Origin: Mesorhizobium loti
GTDB lineage: Bacteria; Pseudomonadota; Alphaproteobacteria; Rhizobiales; Rhizobiaceae
NCBI GenBank assembly: GCA_002356515.1
Contig: AP017605.1
Span: 3,100,001 to 3,164,000, forward strand
Reading direction: 5' to 3'
Length of the DNA: 64,000 nucleotides
Shown one piece after another: positions 33,315 through 42,221 of this stretch (the stretch's first letter is position 1; each line of letters begins with the position of its first letter). The position numbers and the translations under genes were made by a program. The notes below the pieces were generated by a model that saw nothing but the letters and a program-made list of their open reading frames with translations, searched no databases and was not told the DNA's origin.

Positions 33315-34034
33315 ATGAAAGAAAAGAACCTTCTCGCGGAACTCGCAGCCTATCTGTTCTCCCACTCGGACAGCGAGACCGGCCGCACGCCGTCGGAGCG
33401 TGAACTGGCGGAGCATTTCGCTGTCAGCCGCGGCCAGATCCGCGAGGCGCTGGCCATCCTGGAAGCGATGCGCATCGTCGAGCGCCGCGCCAAGTCCGGC
33501 ATTTACATCGACACCAAGCAGGCGAGCGTCGAGGCGCTAGCGCTGTTCGCGCGCGCCGGCCTGCCGCTCGATCCCTTGCAGATTTACGAGACGGTCGAAT
33601 TGCGCAAGATCCACGAGATCAAGGCCGCCGAGCTTGCCTGCTCGCGTGCCACCGAGGAGAATTTCGAACGGCTGCGCGAAATCCTCAAGGCTTCCGAGGA
33701 GCGCATAGCCGCCGGCGAAGGTCTGGCCAAGGAGGACCGCGAATTCCACCTGGAGATCGTGCGCGCCACCAAGAACAGCGTGTTCCACAACATCTGCAGC
33801 GTCTACTATCTGATGGGCGAACAGCGCCTGCCGATCTACTTCAACGACCCTGAACGCAGCGTGCGTTCGCATGCTGAACACGTGCAGATCTACGAGGCGC
33901 TGCTGCGCCGCGACGGCAATCTCGCCCAGGCGCTGATGAGCGCCCATCTGCAAGGGGCGGAGAGCTACTGGAAGGGTCTGATCGAGGGCGGCAATGCGGC
34001 AGCGCCCCTAAGCCCGGCGCTCGAAAAGGCCTGA
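33315..34034 (+). CDS. GntR-family regulator, FadR/FCD subfamily
   Basis: 239 residues from the ATG at 33315; a TTG at 33309 overlapping the previous stop is the alternative. The winged helix carries TPSERELAEHFAVSRGQIREALAILEAMRIVERRAKSGIYI, and the FCD domain has DREFHLEIVRATKN and RSHAEHVQIYEAL. It lies inside the carbohydrate cluster, so it probably controls it. FadR-type proteins bind TNGTNNNACNA dyads, which matches TGGTATTACCA at 30898 and 48533. That match makes this the best candidate for the shared operator. Confidence 0.88.
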   Translation: MKEKNLLAELAAYLFSHSDSETGRTPSERELAEHFAVSRGQIREALAILEAMRIVERRAKSGIYIDTKQASVEALALFARAGLPLDPLQIYETVELRKIHEIKAAELACSRATEENFERLREILKASEERIAAGEGLAKEDREFHLEIVRATKNSVFHNICSVYYLMGEQRLPIYFNDPERSVRSHAEHVQIYEALLRRDGNLAQALMSAHLQGAESYWKGLIEGGNAAAPLSPALEKA

Positions 34035-34036
34035 GC

Positions 34037-35029
34037 GTGGCCCAGACCGTGCCCAAGATCCTGTCGACCCATCCGCTGCATCCACGCGCCTCGGCCAAGC
34101 TTGCCGGCGCCGGCCAGCTTGTCATCGCATCGGCGCTCGACCCCGCCACCTTGACCGCGGAGGCCAAGGATGCCGATATCGTCATCGTGCGCGCGCCCCT
34201 GCCGCCGGCGCTGTTCGAGGGCGCCTGGAAGCTGAGAGCCGCCATCCGCCATGGCGCAGGGCTCGACATGATCCCGATGGAGGCAGCGACGGCCGCCGGC
34301 GTGCTGGTGGCCAACGTGCCGGCCGTCAATGCCCGCTCGGTGGCGGAACATGTGATATTCACCGCACTTGCGCTGCTGCGGCAATTCCGCAGGGTCGACC
34401 GCGACCTGCGCGCCAAGGGCTGGCTCGCCGGACGCGAACATGCCAACGCCAACATCGAGCTCGCCGGCAAGACCATCGGCATTGTCGGTCTCGGCGCCGT
34501 CGGCCAGGCCGTCGGGCATATCGCGGCGCACGGCTTCGACCTGAAAGTGGTGGCTACGACGCGCAGCATGCAGCCGGCGCCCGAAAAAGTCGGTTTCCTC
34601 TCCATCGACGCGCTGGTCGAGCAGAGCGACATCATCGTGCTCTGCTGTCCGCTGACGCCGGAGACGCGCGGCCTGATCAGCCGCGAGCGCATCGCCCGCA
34701 TGAAACCCACTGCGCTTTTCATCAACGTGTCGCGCGGGCCGGTGGTCGATGACGACGCCCTGATCGAGGCCTTGCGGGAACGCCGCATCGGCGGTGCAGC
34801 ACTCGACGTGTTTTCGACGCAGCCGCTGCCGTCCAATCATCCCTATTTCGGCTTCGACAACGTCATCATCACCCCGCACATGGCAGGCATTACCGAGGAA
34901 TCGATGATGCGCATGGGCGTCGGCGCGGCGGGTGAAGCCTTGCTGGTGCTGGCCGGCAAACTGCCGGTCAATCTGCGCAATCCAGAAGTGGTCGATCACT
35001 ATCGGCGGCGGTTTCCGCTCGACCTATAG
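34037..35029 (+). CDS. D-isomer-specific 2-hydroxyacid dehydrogenase
   Basis: 330 residues, GTG start two bases after the regulator stop. NAD site GIVGLGAVGQAVG (about 147-159), catalytic Arg in NVSRGPVVDD and His in ITPHMAGIT. The acid/base helper Glu usually found in the DVF-x-x-E-P motif is Gln here (DVFSTQPLP), a change that could alter activity or reflect a subfamily. It probably reduces or oxidises a keto/hydroxy acid of the cluster's pathway. A hydroxypyruvate or sugar-acid substrate is a guess. Confidence 0.87.
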   Translation: MAQTVPKILSTHPLHPRASAKLAGAGQLVIASALDPATLTAEAKDADIVIVRAPLPPALFEGAWKLRAAIRHGAGLDMIPMEAATAAGVLVANVPAVNARSVAEHVIFTALALLRQFRRVDRDLRAKGWLAGREHANANIELAGKTIGIVGLGAVGQAVGHIAAHGFDLKVVATTRSMQPAPEKVGFLSIDALVEQSDIIVLCCPLTPETRGLISRERIARMKPTALFINVSRGPVVDDDALIEALRERRIGGAALDVFSTQPLPSNHPYFGFDNVIITPHMAGITEESMMRMGVGAAGEALLVLAGKLPVNLRNPEVVDHYRRRFPLDL

Positions 35030-35069
35030 CAATCGCGGTTTCGCCCCAATTCTCCGCGACGGTGCGGCC

Positions 35070-35459
35070 ATGTCCGGTCTTCGCCTCGCATTTTTGATTG
35101 CCGCAGCCTCGTCCATCTGCACATTGCCGGCATTCGCCGCGGCCGAAAGCAGCTATGTCTATTGCGACAATGGGCTGCGCTGCTTCAAGGCGCCCTGCCC
35201 GTCGAACAGCGTGCTCGACCTTGCCACCGGCAAGATCATCAACGGTGTGTCGATCGATGCCAGCGGGCTGCCGCAGGCCGACAAGGCGATAGTGGATCAG
35301 TCCGACGTGCTGTACAGCGGGAAAATTGTCGTCAGGGGTTCGATCGAGCAGCGCACCCAGACCATCACCGGCAAGGATTACAGCCTGCCCTGGCTGGTCG
35401 CGACCCGGATCGTGCGCACCGCCAAGGACAGCGAACGCAAGCACTGTTCATCGCCCTGA
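35070..35459 (+). CDS. Small exported Cys-containing hypothetical protein
   Basis: 129 residues with a signal peptide (MSGLRLAFLIAAASSICTLPAFAAA). It then has a Cys-rich start YVYCDNGLRCFKAPCPSNS, a beta-rich body and a C-terminal Cys (RKHCSS). The even number of mature Cys suggests disulphides. No function is recognised. It follows the 2-hydroxyacid dehydrogenase by 40 bp and converges with the amidase gene. Confidence 0.7.
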   Translation: MSGLRLAFLIAAASSICTLPAFAAAESSYVYCDNGLRCFKAPCPSNSVLDLATGKIINGVSIDASGLPQADKAIVDQSDVLYSGKIVVRGSIEQRTQTITGKDYSLPWLVATRIVRTAKDSERKHCSSP

Positions 35460-35474
35460 TCCGCCAATCGCCGA

Positions 35475-36770
35475 TCAGCCGGCCAGCAGCCTCTCCACCT
35501 CGGCGGCAATCCGCAGCAGATTCCGGTCATGGCCATTGCGCGCCACCAGCATCAGTCCGGCCGGCAGCGCCATATCAGGCATCGGCAGCGAGATCGCGCA
35601 GAGATCGAACTGGTTGGCGACCTGTGTGTTGTGCAGCAGCAGGCCTTCGACGCGGTCGCGCAGTTCGGCATCCTCGGCCATCGAACCAATGGTCGGCGCC
35701 GTCACCGGCGTGGTCGGCAGCGCCAGCACATCAACCGATGTCAGCCGCTCATCCATGGCGGCGGCCAGAGCGGTGCGGCGGCGCAGGGCCCTGATATAGA
35801 CCGGCGTCGGCAGCATCGATGCCCGCGACAGAGGTCCGCTGACATGCGGGTCGACTGGCACCGCCGCGCCCGTCGCCAGCCAGTCGGCATGCACTTCGGC
35901 CCCCTCCATGGCAGCGATCGAGCCACGTTTGGTCGCCGCGCGCAGATCGGCAATCATGTCGTCGATCGATAGATCCGCAATGCGCGCGCCAGCCTGTTCG
36001 ATCTTGCCGAGACAACGTTCGAACGACGTCATGACCTCACCTTCCGTGTCGCCGAAAAGAACGCCCCGCGGCACACCAACGCGAAGTCCCGCGAGCGATA
36101 TGGCCACCAGTTCGGTCGGCACCTCGCCGGCCATCACGGCGTCGGCGGCGGCACATTGCGCGACGGTTCGGGCAAGCGGCCCGATCGAGTCCAGCGTGCC
36201 CGACAGCGGAAAGGCACCAGAGAGCGGCACGCGCCGCGCCGTGGGCTTGAAGCCGACGACACCATTGAGCGCCGCCGGAATGCGGATCGAGCCACCAGTA
36301 TCGGATCCGATCGATATGTCGCTCGTCCCCTCGCCGACGGAAACACCGGCGCCCGAGGACGAACCGCCGGGGATACGGCTGGCATCGACGGCGTTACCTG
36401 GCGTGCCGTAATGCATGTTGTCGCCGATCGCGGTGAAGGCGAATTCGGTCATGTTGGTCTTGCCGATGATGACCGCTCCGGCCTGCCGCAGCCGGCTGAC
36501 GATGGCCGCATCGCGCAACGCGGGTGCCGCTGTCCTGCGCATCAGCGAGCCTGCAGCGGTCGCCTCGCCGGCGACATCGAACAGATCCTTGATCGAGACG
36601 ATTGTGCCGTCGAGTGGTCCCAGCGTGACGCCGGCTCGGGCGCGGGCGTCGCTGGCGTCAGCCGCGGCCCGCGCAGCCTCGGCATAGAGCTTGGTGAAGA
36701 CCTTCTCGTCGGCCGCACGATTGGCAAGACGTGACAGGATGATTTCGAGATGGTCGTGAATGGATTGCAT
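35475..36770 (-). CDS. Amidase-signature family hydrolase
   Basis: 431 residues. The Ser-cisSer-Lys triad is visible: K61 in VSIKDLF, the Ser cluster at 137-139 in RIPGGSSSGAG, and S161 in GSDTGGSIRIPA. Related to AtzF/GatA-like and mandelamide-type amidases that hydrolyse carboxamides or ureas. It stands alone between convergent and divergent neighbours, so the pathway is not indicated. Start ATG at 36770. Confidence 0.9.
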   Translation of the reverse strand: MQSIHDHLEIILSRLANRAADEKVFTKLYAEAARAAADASDARARAGVTLGPLDGTIVSIKDLFDVAGEATAAGSLMRRTAAPALRDAAIVSRLRQAGAVIIGKTNMTEFAFTAIGDNMHYGTPGNAVDASRIPGGSSSGAGVSVGEGTSDISIGSDTGGSIRIPAALNGVVGFKPTARRVPLSGAFPLSGTLDSIGPLARTVAQCAAADAVMAGEVPTELVAISLAGLRVGVPRGVLFGDTEGEVMTSFERCLGKIEQAGARIADLSIDDMIADLRAATKRGSIAAMEGAEVHADWLATGAAVPVDPHVSGPLSRASMLPTPVYIRALRRRTALAAAMDERLTSVDVLALPTTPVTAPTIGSMAEDAELRDRVEGLLLHNTQVANQFDLCAISLPMPDMALPAGLMLVARNGHDRNLLRIAAEVERLLAG

Positions 36771-36808
36771 GTCGATGTCGGACTCCGCCAGGATGCAACG
36801 TCTTTAAA

Positions 36809-36852
36809 GCAATTCCAGGAAAAGTGTGTAGCGGTTTTCCGTTCGGAATTGC
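36809..36852. repeat. Rhizobial nested palindrome
   Basis: Outer arms GCAATTCC (36809-36816) and GGAATTGC (36845-36852); inner arms GGAAAA (36818-36823) and TTTTCC (36835-36840). This is a familiar intergenic element of rhizobia and lies in the control region between the divergent amidase and GFA genes. Confidence 0.7.
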
Positions 36853-36945
36853 GAAAAAACAATGACTTAACGCGGCCGCTTGGGCTTGCGGAAGGGATAA
36901 CCCGGCCAGCGTGCCTTTGCACCTGCCAGCGATAGGAAGATGCTG

Positions 36946-37293
36946 ATGCTGTACAAAGGCAGCTGCCACTGCGGCAAGGTCGCCTTCGAATTCAAGGCGG
37001 AACTGGCCGGCGCCATCAGGTGCAATTGTTCGATCTGTTCGCGCAAGGGCGCGCTCTTGTGTGCCATCCCGCATAAGGACCTGACGGTCCTGGCCTGGGG
37101 CGATGATCTGGGCACCTATTCATTCGGCAATCAAGCGATGGCGCACCGCTTCTGCCGCACCTGCGGCATCCACCCTTTCGCCGAGGATGTCCGCGAAGGC
37201 GGCGAACGCAGCGCCTATATCAACCTCAACTGCGTCGCCGATCTCGACCCGTCCACCCTGTCGGTCTTCGATTTCGACGGGCGCTCGGCCTGA
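36946..37293 (+). CDS. GFA-family (glutathione-dependent formaldehyde-activating enzyme/CENP-V fold) zinc protein
   Basis: 115 residues. The ATG at 36946 has AGGA eight bases upstream; the ATG at 36940 is too close to it. Zinc-binding Cys are in GSCHCGKV, RCNCSICSRKGAL and FCRTCGIHPF, the GFA pattern. Biochemical roles of most such proteins are unclear and formaldehyde chemistry should not be assumed. It converges with the SDR gene, their ends 5 bp apart. Confidence 0.88.
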   Translation: MLYKGSCHCGKVAFEFKAELAGAIRCNCSICSRKGALLCAIPHKDLTVLAWGDDLGTYSFGNQAMAHRFCRTCGIHPFAEDVREGGERSAYINLNCVADLDPSTLSVFDFDGRSA

Positions 37294-37298
37294 TTGCC

Positions 37299-38207
37299 TT
37301 ACCGGTAACCCGTTGCGTCGGCGGGCTTGCCGGCGTCCTGGACCTCCGGCACATAGCGCCAGGCATCGGGCCGCGAACCGTCGAGATCGGTAAAGCCATA
37401 GACCTGCGCCAGCCCGCCGCTGGACAGCGACTGCCCGTTCCAGCGCGAACGATCCGGATCGGCAGCCAAAGCGGTAACGGCACGGCCGATAAAGCGCGGC
37501 GTCTCCGAAATAATGAAATGCGGCACTTTTGCCGTGGCATCGCGCCAATTCTCCTCGCGTACTCCAAAGGCCTCCAGCATCATCTCCGACCGCAGCCAAC
37601 CTGGCGTCAAAGAGACGGAGGTAGCACCGTGTTTCGCGAGATCCTTGGCATGAGTCCAAGCCATACGGTTCACCGCGACCTTGGCAAGGTCGTAGAACGG
37701 CGACAGGCGGTAGTGCTCGGCATTGTATTCGGCCGTGCCGTCGGTGACTTCCACCAGCAGTCCGCCCGGCCGCTCGATCATGAGGGGCAGCGCATGGTGG
37801 GCGGTGATCAGATGCGTGTCGATGGCTAGGCGCAGCATGCGCAAGCCATTGTCCAGATTGTGCTCCCAGACCGGCTTGTCCCATTCGAACAGCTTTTCAC
37901 CGCCCCAGATGTCGTTGACCAGTATGTCGAGGCGGCCCTGTTCGGTGCGGATGCGCTCGACCAGCCTGCGCACATCCTCGGCCACAAGATGATCGACCTG
38001 CACGGCGATGCCCTTGCCGCCGTTCGCGTTGACCAGTTCCGCCGTCTCCTCGATTGTTTCGGGCCGCGCATATTCGGATTGCTGGGCACGCGTGCTCCGT
38101 CCCGTGACATAGACCGTGGCGCCGGCGGCGCCGAGCTCGACCGCTATGCCGCGTCCGGCACCTCGCGTGCCGCCGGCGACCAGGGCAACTTTTCCTTGCA
38201 ACGTCAT
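37299..38207 (-). CDS. Short-chain dehydrogenase/reductase
   Basis: 302 residues. NAD(P) site VAGGTRGAGRGIA (about 10-22), and NDIWGG in place of NNAG. The catalytic Tyr-x3-Lys is FYDLAKVAV. The usual Ser is replaced in a VTDGTAEYN stretch. It resembles DHRS1-like SDRs with a C-terminal extension. It is divergent from a TetR gene with 98 bp between, containing a dyad; that regulator probably controls it. The substrate is unknown. Confidence 0.87.
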   Translation of the reverse strand: MTLQGKVALVAGGTRGAGRGIAVELGAAGATVYVTGRSTRAQQSEYARPETIEETAELVNANGGKGIAVQVDHLVAEDVRRLVERIRTEQGRLDILVNDIWGGEKLFEWDKPVWEHNLDNGLRMLRLAIDTHLITAHHALPLMIERPGGLLVEVTDGTAEYNAEHYRLSPFYDLAKVAVNRMAWTHAKDLAKHGATSVSLTPGWLRSEMMLEAFGVREENWRDATAKVPHFIISETPRFIGRAVTALAADPDRSRWNGQSLSSGGLAQVYGFTDLDGSRPDAWRYVPEVQDAGKPADATGYR

Positions 38208-38269
38208 TGAACTCTCCCAAGAACGGCACCATCGATGAAACCCGAGCTGGCCTGCGCCGCTCGCATCAT

Positions 38270-38293
38270 ATATAAATGATCATTCGGTTATAT
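38270..38293. promoter_or_regulatory. Probable TetR operator between SDR and tetR genes
   Basis: ATATAA (38270-38275) and TTATAT (38288-38293) flank the palindrome AATGATCATT (38274-38283). It is located between the divergent starts at 38207 and 38306, just before the regulator's ribosome site (AGGATG). Confidence 0.5.
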
Positions 38294-38305
38294 CAGGATG
38301 TCAAG

Positions 38306-38881
38306 ATGACCCGGCCCAAAACCCAATCCGACGAGCAGGTGCTGGAAGCCGCATTGCGATTGATCCACGAGCATGGCCCGGAAGCGCTCACCTTCGAGCG
38401 CCTGGCCAAAGCCTGTGGTCTCTCCGGTGCGACCCTGGTGCAGCGCTTTGGGAACAAGGCGCGGTTGAAGCAGCGCACCTTGCTGCATGCCTGGGATGGT
38501 CTTGACGAAAAGACCGGGACGCTGGCGGCCACCGTTCCAAAAACGCCGGCCGGCGCGATCGAATTGCTGGTGGCACTGTCGCAAGGCTATGGCGGCATCG
38601 AATCCTATGCCGAGGGCCTGCTCGTCTTGCGCGAGGATTTGCGTGACCCCATGCTCAGGACGCGCGGTGCGGCCTGGAAGACAGCCCTGTGCAATGCACT
38701 CGCGGCTTGCTTTACCGGAACGCCCGGCCCGCCGCAGGATATCGGCCTGCTGATGGCGTCGCATTGGCAGGGATCGTTGCTGTGGTGGAGTTTCGATCCG
38801 ACGATCGAAGTCGCCGTCTATGTCGAAGACAGTCTCAACCGCTTCGTTGCCGCCATCACGACAGCGGCCCGAAAACCATGA
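38306..38881 (+). CDS. TetR-family regulator
   Basis: 191 residues from the ATG at 38306 with AGGA eight bases upstream. The N-terminal helix-turn-helix carries ALRLIHEHGPEALTFERLAKACGLSGATLVQRFGNKARL (about 13-52). The helical C-terminal domain is of TetR_C type. It is divergent from the SDR gene, which it probably represses through the dyad between them. The inducer is unknown. Confidence 0.87.
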   Translation: MTRPKTQSDEQVLEAALRLIHEHGPEALTFERLAKACGLSGATLVQRFGNKARLKQRTLLHAWDGLDEKTGTLAATVPKTPAGAIELLVALSQGYGGIESYAEGLLVLREDLRDPMLRTRGAAWKTALCNALAACFTGTPGPPQDIGLLMASHWQGSLLWWSFDPTIEVAVYVEDSLNRFVAAITTAARKP

Positions 38882-38917
38882 TGGTTCCCGGGCCGCTGGA
38901 TAGGTTGGGATAAGGGA

Positions 38918-40132
38918 CTATTCGGCCTGCTTCGGGCCGCGCAGGAACACCACGATGGCCGCCAGCAGCGTTGCGACGCCGCAATAGGCGAAGGCGCTGG
39001 CCACGCCGGCATGGTCGACCAGCAGGCCGCCGAAGACGGCGCCCAGCGCAATCGCCACCTGGAAGGTCGCCACCATCAGTCCGCCGGCGCTTTCGGCCTG
39101 GTCAGGCGCTGCCCGCACCAGCCAGCTCTGCAGCCCGACCGGCACCGCGCCGAAGGCAAAGCCCCAGGCGGCAACGGCGGCCGCGGCGATCGTCGGCGAG
39201 GCGCCAAGGATCAGCATCGACGCAGCTGCCAGGGCGATCAGCAGGGGCGCCAGCGCCACGGTTATCTTGAGGTTGCGCTCCGCCAGGAAGCCGCCAGCGA
39301 TATTGCCGAAGAAACCGCCAATGCCATAGGCCAGCAGCACCAGCGAGATCGTCTCGATGTGCAGCACCGGTACTTTTTCGAGGAAGGGGCGCACATAGGA
39401 GAAGCCAGCAAAGTGCCCCGAGGCAACCAGCAGCACGACCAGCAAGGCCACCCGGATCGACGGCCGCTCCAGCACCTCGAGCAAGGTGCGGAAGCTCGCG
39501 ACACCCATCGGCGGCAGCTTCGGAATGGTGGCCAATTGCACAAGCAGCGCCAGGGCGCCGACGATGGTCGCGATCATGAACGCCGTGCGCCATCCCCAGA
39601 TGTCGCCGACATAGGCACCGACCGGGGCGGCGGTGACCGTGGCCAGCGAAACACCGGTCAGGATGATCGACATGGCGCGCGGCATCAGCCGCATCGGCAC
39701 CAGCCGCAGCGCCATGGCCGCCGACATCGCCCAGAAGCCGCCCAGCGCCACGCCGAGCACGACGCGGGCCAGCAGAAGCATGGGCAGCGATGCGGCAAAG
39801 GTGGCGAGAAGGTTGGACAGGATGAGGAACGAGGTCAGCATCCACATCACCAGCCTGCGGTCCATGCGCCTTGTGATGATGGCCATGGTGGGCGCGGCAA
39901 TGGCGCCGACGATGGCGGTTGCGGTCACCGCTTGCCCCGCGACACCCTCGGTGACGCCGAGGTCACGCGCCATCGGCGTCAGCAGGCTGGCGGGCAGGAA
40001 TTCGGCGGTGACGAGACCGAAAACGCCAAGCGCCAGTGAAACAACCGCGCCCCACGCCGGTTCTGTTCGTTCATCATTGTCTGCGGGGTTCAGAAGTGCG
40101 GCGTCGATGACATCAGTCGCGGGGTCGGCCAT
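38918..40132 (-). CDS. Major facilitator superfamily exporter (DHA1-like)
   Basis: 404 residues with about 12 membrane segments from the ATG at 40132 (GGAG seven bases upstream). The segment 2-3 loop motif MDRRLVMWMLTSF and the helix 5 motif LTGVSLATVTAAPVGAYVGDIWGWR are typical of drug/sugar efflux proteins of the arabinose-efflux/YdhP type. It is divergent from an AraC-type gene with a duplicated block in the control region. Longer frames upstream cross that region and were not used. Confidence 0.9.
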   Translation of the reverse strand: MADPATDVIDAALLNPADNDERTEPAWGAVVSLALGVFGLVTAEFLPASLLTPMARDLGVTEGVAGQAVTATAIVGAIAAPTMAIITRRMDRRLVMWMLTSFLILSNLLATFAASLPMLLLARVVLGVALGGFWAMSAAMALRLVPMRLMPRAMSIILTGVSLATVTAAPVGAYVGDIWGWRTAFMIATIVGALALLVQLATIPKLPPMGVASFRTLLEVLERPSIRVALLVVLLVASGHFAGFSYVRPFLEKVPVLHIETISLVLLAYGIGGFFGNIAGGFLAERNLKITVALAPLLIALAAASMLILGASPTIAAAAVAAWGFAFGAVPVGLQSWLVRAAPDQAESAGGLMVATFQVAIALGAVFGGLLVDHAGVASAFAYCGVATLLAAIVVFLRGPKQAE

Positions 40133-40150
40133 GGTCAGTCTCCGATCTGT

Positions 40151-40288
40151 TTGCAACGCCACATAGAGAATGACCGCCCGAGGCTTCCACCCGTTCCATG
40201 CCTTGCCGTCAGGGCCTGGCTTTGGGCCGGTCTGCGATTTGTTTGCGGCGCAACATTTGGCTGCACTGCAACATAGGGAGTGACCGCC
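40151..40288. repeat. Direct repeat of about 28 bp in the MFS-AraC control region
   Basis: The block TTGCAACGCCACATAGAGAA plus TGACCGCC (40151-40178) recurs as CTGCACTGCAACATAGGGAG plus TGACCGCC (40261-40288). A shorter GCGCAACATTTGG lies between. Repeated asymmetrical sites are typical of AraC-family binding. One copy is next to each divergent gene. Confidence 0.65.
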
Positions 40289-40315
40289 TGGAGTTTCCAT
40301 GCTAGAAACCCCATT

Positions 40316-41302
40316 ATGTCTAGCCATTCGTCCAAAATTCCGATCACGGGTGACCCGTTGACGGACATATTGCGCGGGCTGCGCCTCGATGGCGTCGAAT
40401 ACGGCCGTTGCGAAATGAAGGAGCCCTGGGGCATCCAGTTTCCGGCTCAGCCCGGGGCGCGGTTCCATTTCATCGGCCGCAAGGGCTGCTGGCTGAAGCA
40501 GCCCTCCGGCGAGTGGGTTGAACTCAATGCCGGCGATGCGGTGCTCTTACCGCGCGGCGAAGCCCATGTGCTCGCCAGCGAACCCGGTGCGAAGGCCTGG
40601 CCGATCCATGGCTATGAGCTCGAGGAAGTCTGCAAGGACGTCTATTGCACGTCGAACGCCGAGATGTGCGACAAGAATTGCCAGCCGGGAACGCTGCTGT
40701 TCTGCGCCGCAATGTACTTCAACCTCGATGGCCTGCATCCGCTGCTCGGCATGATGCCGGACGTGATGCGCTCGCATGAGCTGGAAGCCTATGAGCCGGG
40801 CATTCCGCATCTGCTGGAATCCATGGCGCGCGAAGTGACGATGGAGCGCGTCGGCTCCGGCGGCATCCTGGCGCGGCTGGCCGATGTGCTGGCCGCCACC
40901 GTCATCCGCTCATGGGTCGAACGCGGCTGCGGCGATTCTTCCGGCTGGATCGCCGCGGTCCGGGATCGCGACATCGGCCGCGTGCTGGCCGCCATCCATC
41001 TCGAACCCGACCATGACTGGACGGTCGAGTCGCTCGCCCGGATGATGGGGGCTTCGCGCTCGGGCTTTGCCGAGCGCTTCGCCACCATCGTCGGCGAAAC
41101 GCCGGCAAGATATGTCACCCAGGTCAGGATGCATCAGGCACGGCAGTGGCTGGTCCGCGACCGGATGAAAATATCCGTCGTTGCCGCACGCCTCGGTTAT
41201 GAATCGGACGCCGCCTTCAGCCGTGCCTTCAAGCGCGTCATCGGTTCGGCGCCCAGCCATCTGCGCGCCGAGGAACAGGCTGAAATCCGCCAGGCCAGTT
41301 GA
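40316..41302 (+). CDS. AraC-family regulator with cupin N-terminal domain
   Basis: 328 residues from the ATG at 40316. The N-terminal cupin-like sensor (PAQPGARFHFIGRKGCWL, LNAGDAVLLPRGEAHVLAS) has a Cys cluster (VYCTSNAEMCDKNC) that could sense metal or redox state. The C-terminal double helix-turn-helix has WTVESLARMMGASRSGFAERFATIVGETP and ISVVAARLGYESDAAFSRAFKRVIGSAP. It is divergent from the MFS exporter and probably acts through the direct repeats at 40151 and 40261. Confidence 0.9.
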   Translation: MSSHSSKIPITGDPLTDILRGLRLDGVEYGRCEMKEPWGIQFPAQPGARFHFIGRKGCWLKQPSGEWVELNAGDAVLLPRGEAHVLASEPGAKAWPIHGYELEEVCKDVYCTSNAEMCDKNCQPGTLLFCAAMYFNLDGLHPLLGMMPDVMRSHELEAYEPGIPHLLESMAREVTMERVGSGGILARLADVLAATVIRSWVERGCGDSSGWIAAVRDRDIGRVLAAIHLEPDHDWTVESLARMMGASRSGFAERFATIVGETPARYVTQVRMHQARQWLVRDRMKISVVAARLGYESDAAFSRAFKRVIGSAPSHLRAEEQAEIRQAS

Positions 41303-41350
41303 GACAATATCCTTCGTTGCAGGCTACCCGGCTGAGCCGAAAACAGCGCT

Positions 41351-42115
41351 TCACCCGGCGTGGCGCAAGCTGACACCGCTACCCTTGTCGAACAGCACCA
41401 CCTTGTCGGGGTTCCAGGCAAAACGCACCGGCTGTTCGATCGCGACATCGGTCCTGGCCGGCACCGTGGCGCGCAGTGTTGTGTCGCCAACCCGCAGCGT
41501 CAGGATCTTTTCGACGCCATGGTTCTCGACATCATGGACGCGCGCCTCGACCGGCGCGCCGCTCTCGAGATAGACGTCTTCCGGACGGATGCCGAAGACG
41601 AGCGGGCGACCGTCGGTCGCTCCACTCGCCTTGGCTCCCCCTGAAAAGGGCAGTTCGAAATTCAGCGGCGCCATCACCGCGCGGCCATTCACCAGCTTGC
41701 CGTCGATGAGGTTCATCGGCGGCGAGCCGACGAAGCTCGCCACATAGGTGTCGCGCGGATTGTTGTAGATCTCGTGCGGCGTGCCGGTCTGCACGATGCG
41801 GCCGTGGTTCAACACGCCGACCTTGTCGCCCATCGACATCGCCTCGATCTGGTCGTGGGTAACGAACAGGAAGGTGGCGCCGAGCTGTATCTGCAGGTTC
41901 TTCAGTTCCGTGCGCAGCGCCTCGCGCAGCTTGGCGTCGAGCGCCGACAGCGGCTCGTCCATCAGGAACACGCGCGGCTTGCGCACGATGGCGCGGCCGA
42001 TCGAGACGCGCTGCATCTCGCCGCCCGACAGCCGGTCGGTCTTGCGGTCGAGCAGATGCTCGATGCGTAGCGTACGGGCCGCGCGATCGACACGATCCTT
42101 GATCTCGGCATCGGG
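41351..42115 (-). pseudogene. CUT1 ABC transporter ATPase lacking its N-terminal third
   Basis: The recognisable sequence starts at PDAEIKDRVDRAARTLRIEHLL. It contains signature LSGGEMQR, Walker B VFLMDEPLSALD, H-loop FVTHDQIEA and the C-terminal OB-type domain (VFGIRPEDV). Walker A and the Q-loop, about 100-110 residues, are missing. The break coincides with a hairpin repeat at 42116-42136. The frame runs on to an apparent start at 42166, but that part is non-homologous. It is probably non-functional as an ATPase, although its regulatory domain could still be made. Confidence 0.8.
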
Positions 42116-42136
42116 TCCTCCGGTCAAGCCGGAGGA
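42116..42136. repeat. Hairpin repeat at the ATPase truncation point
   Basis: TCCTCCGG (42116-42123) pairs with CCGGAGGA (42129-42136) around TCAAG. Such TCCTCCGG hairpins are frequent intergenic elements in rhizobia. Here it marks the exact limit of homology of the truncated ATPase gene. Confidence 0.65.
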
Positions 42137-42221
42137 TGACGGCGTGAGAGTTGAGAGGCGACGCACACCGACCGTCGTGGACCGGCGCGAGCGCGACCTG
42201 CCGGATAGCGTCAGCTGCTGA

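Noticed and set aside
39011..40039. 342-codon plus-strand frame
   Set aside because: Antisense of the MFS exporter; composition dominated by Gln, Arg, His and Gly.
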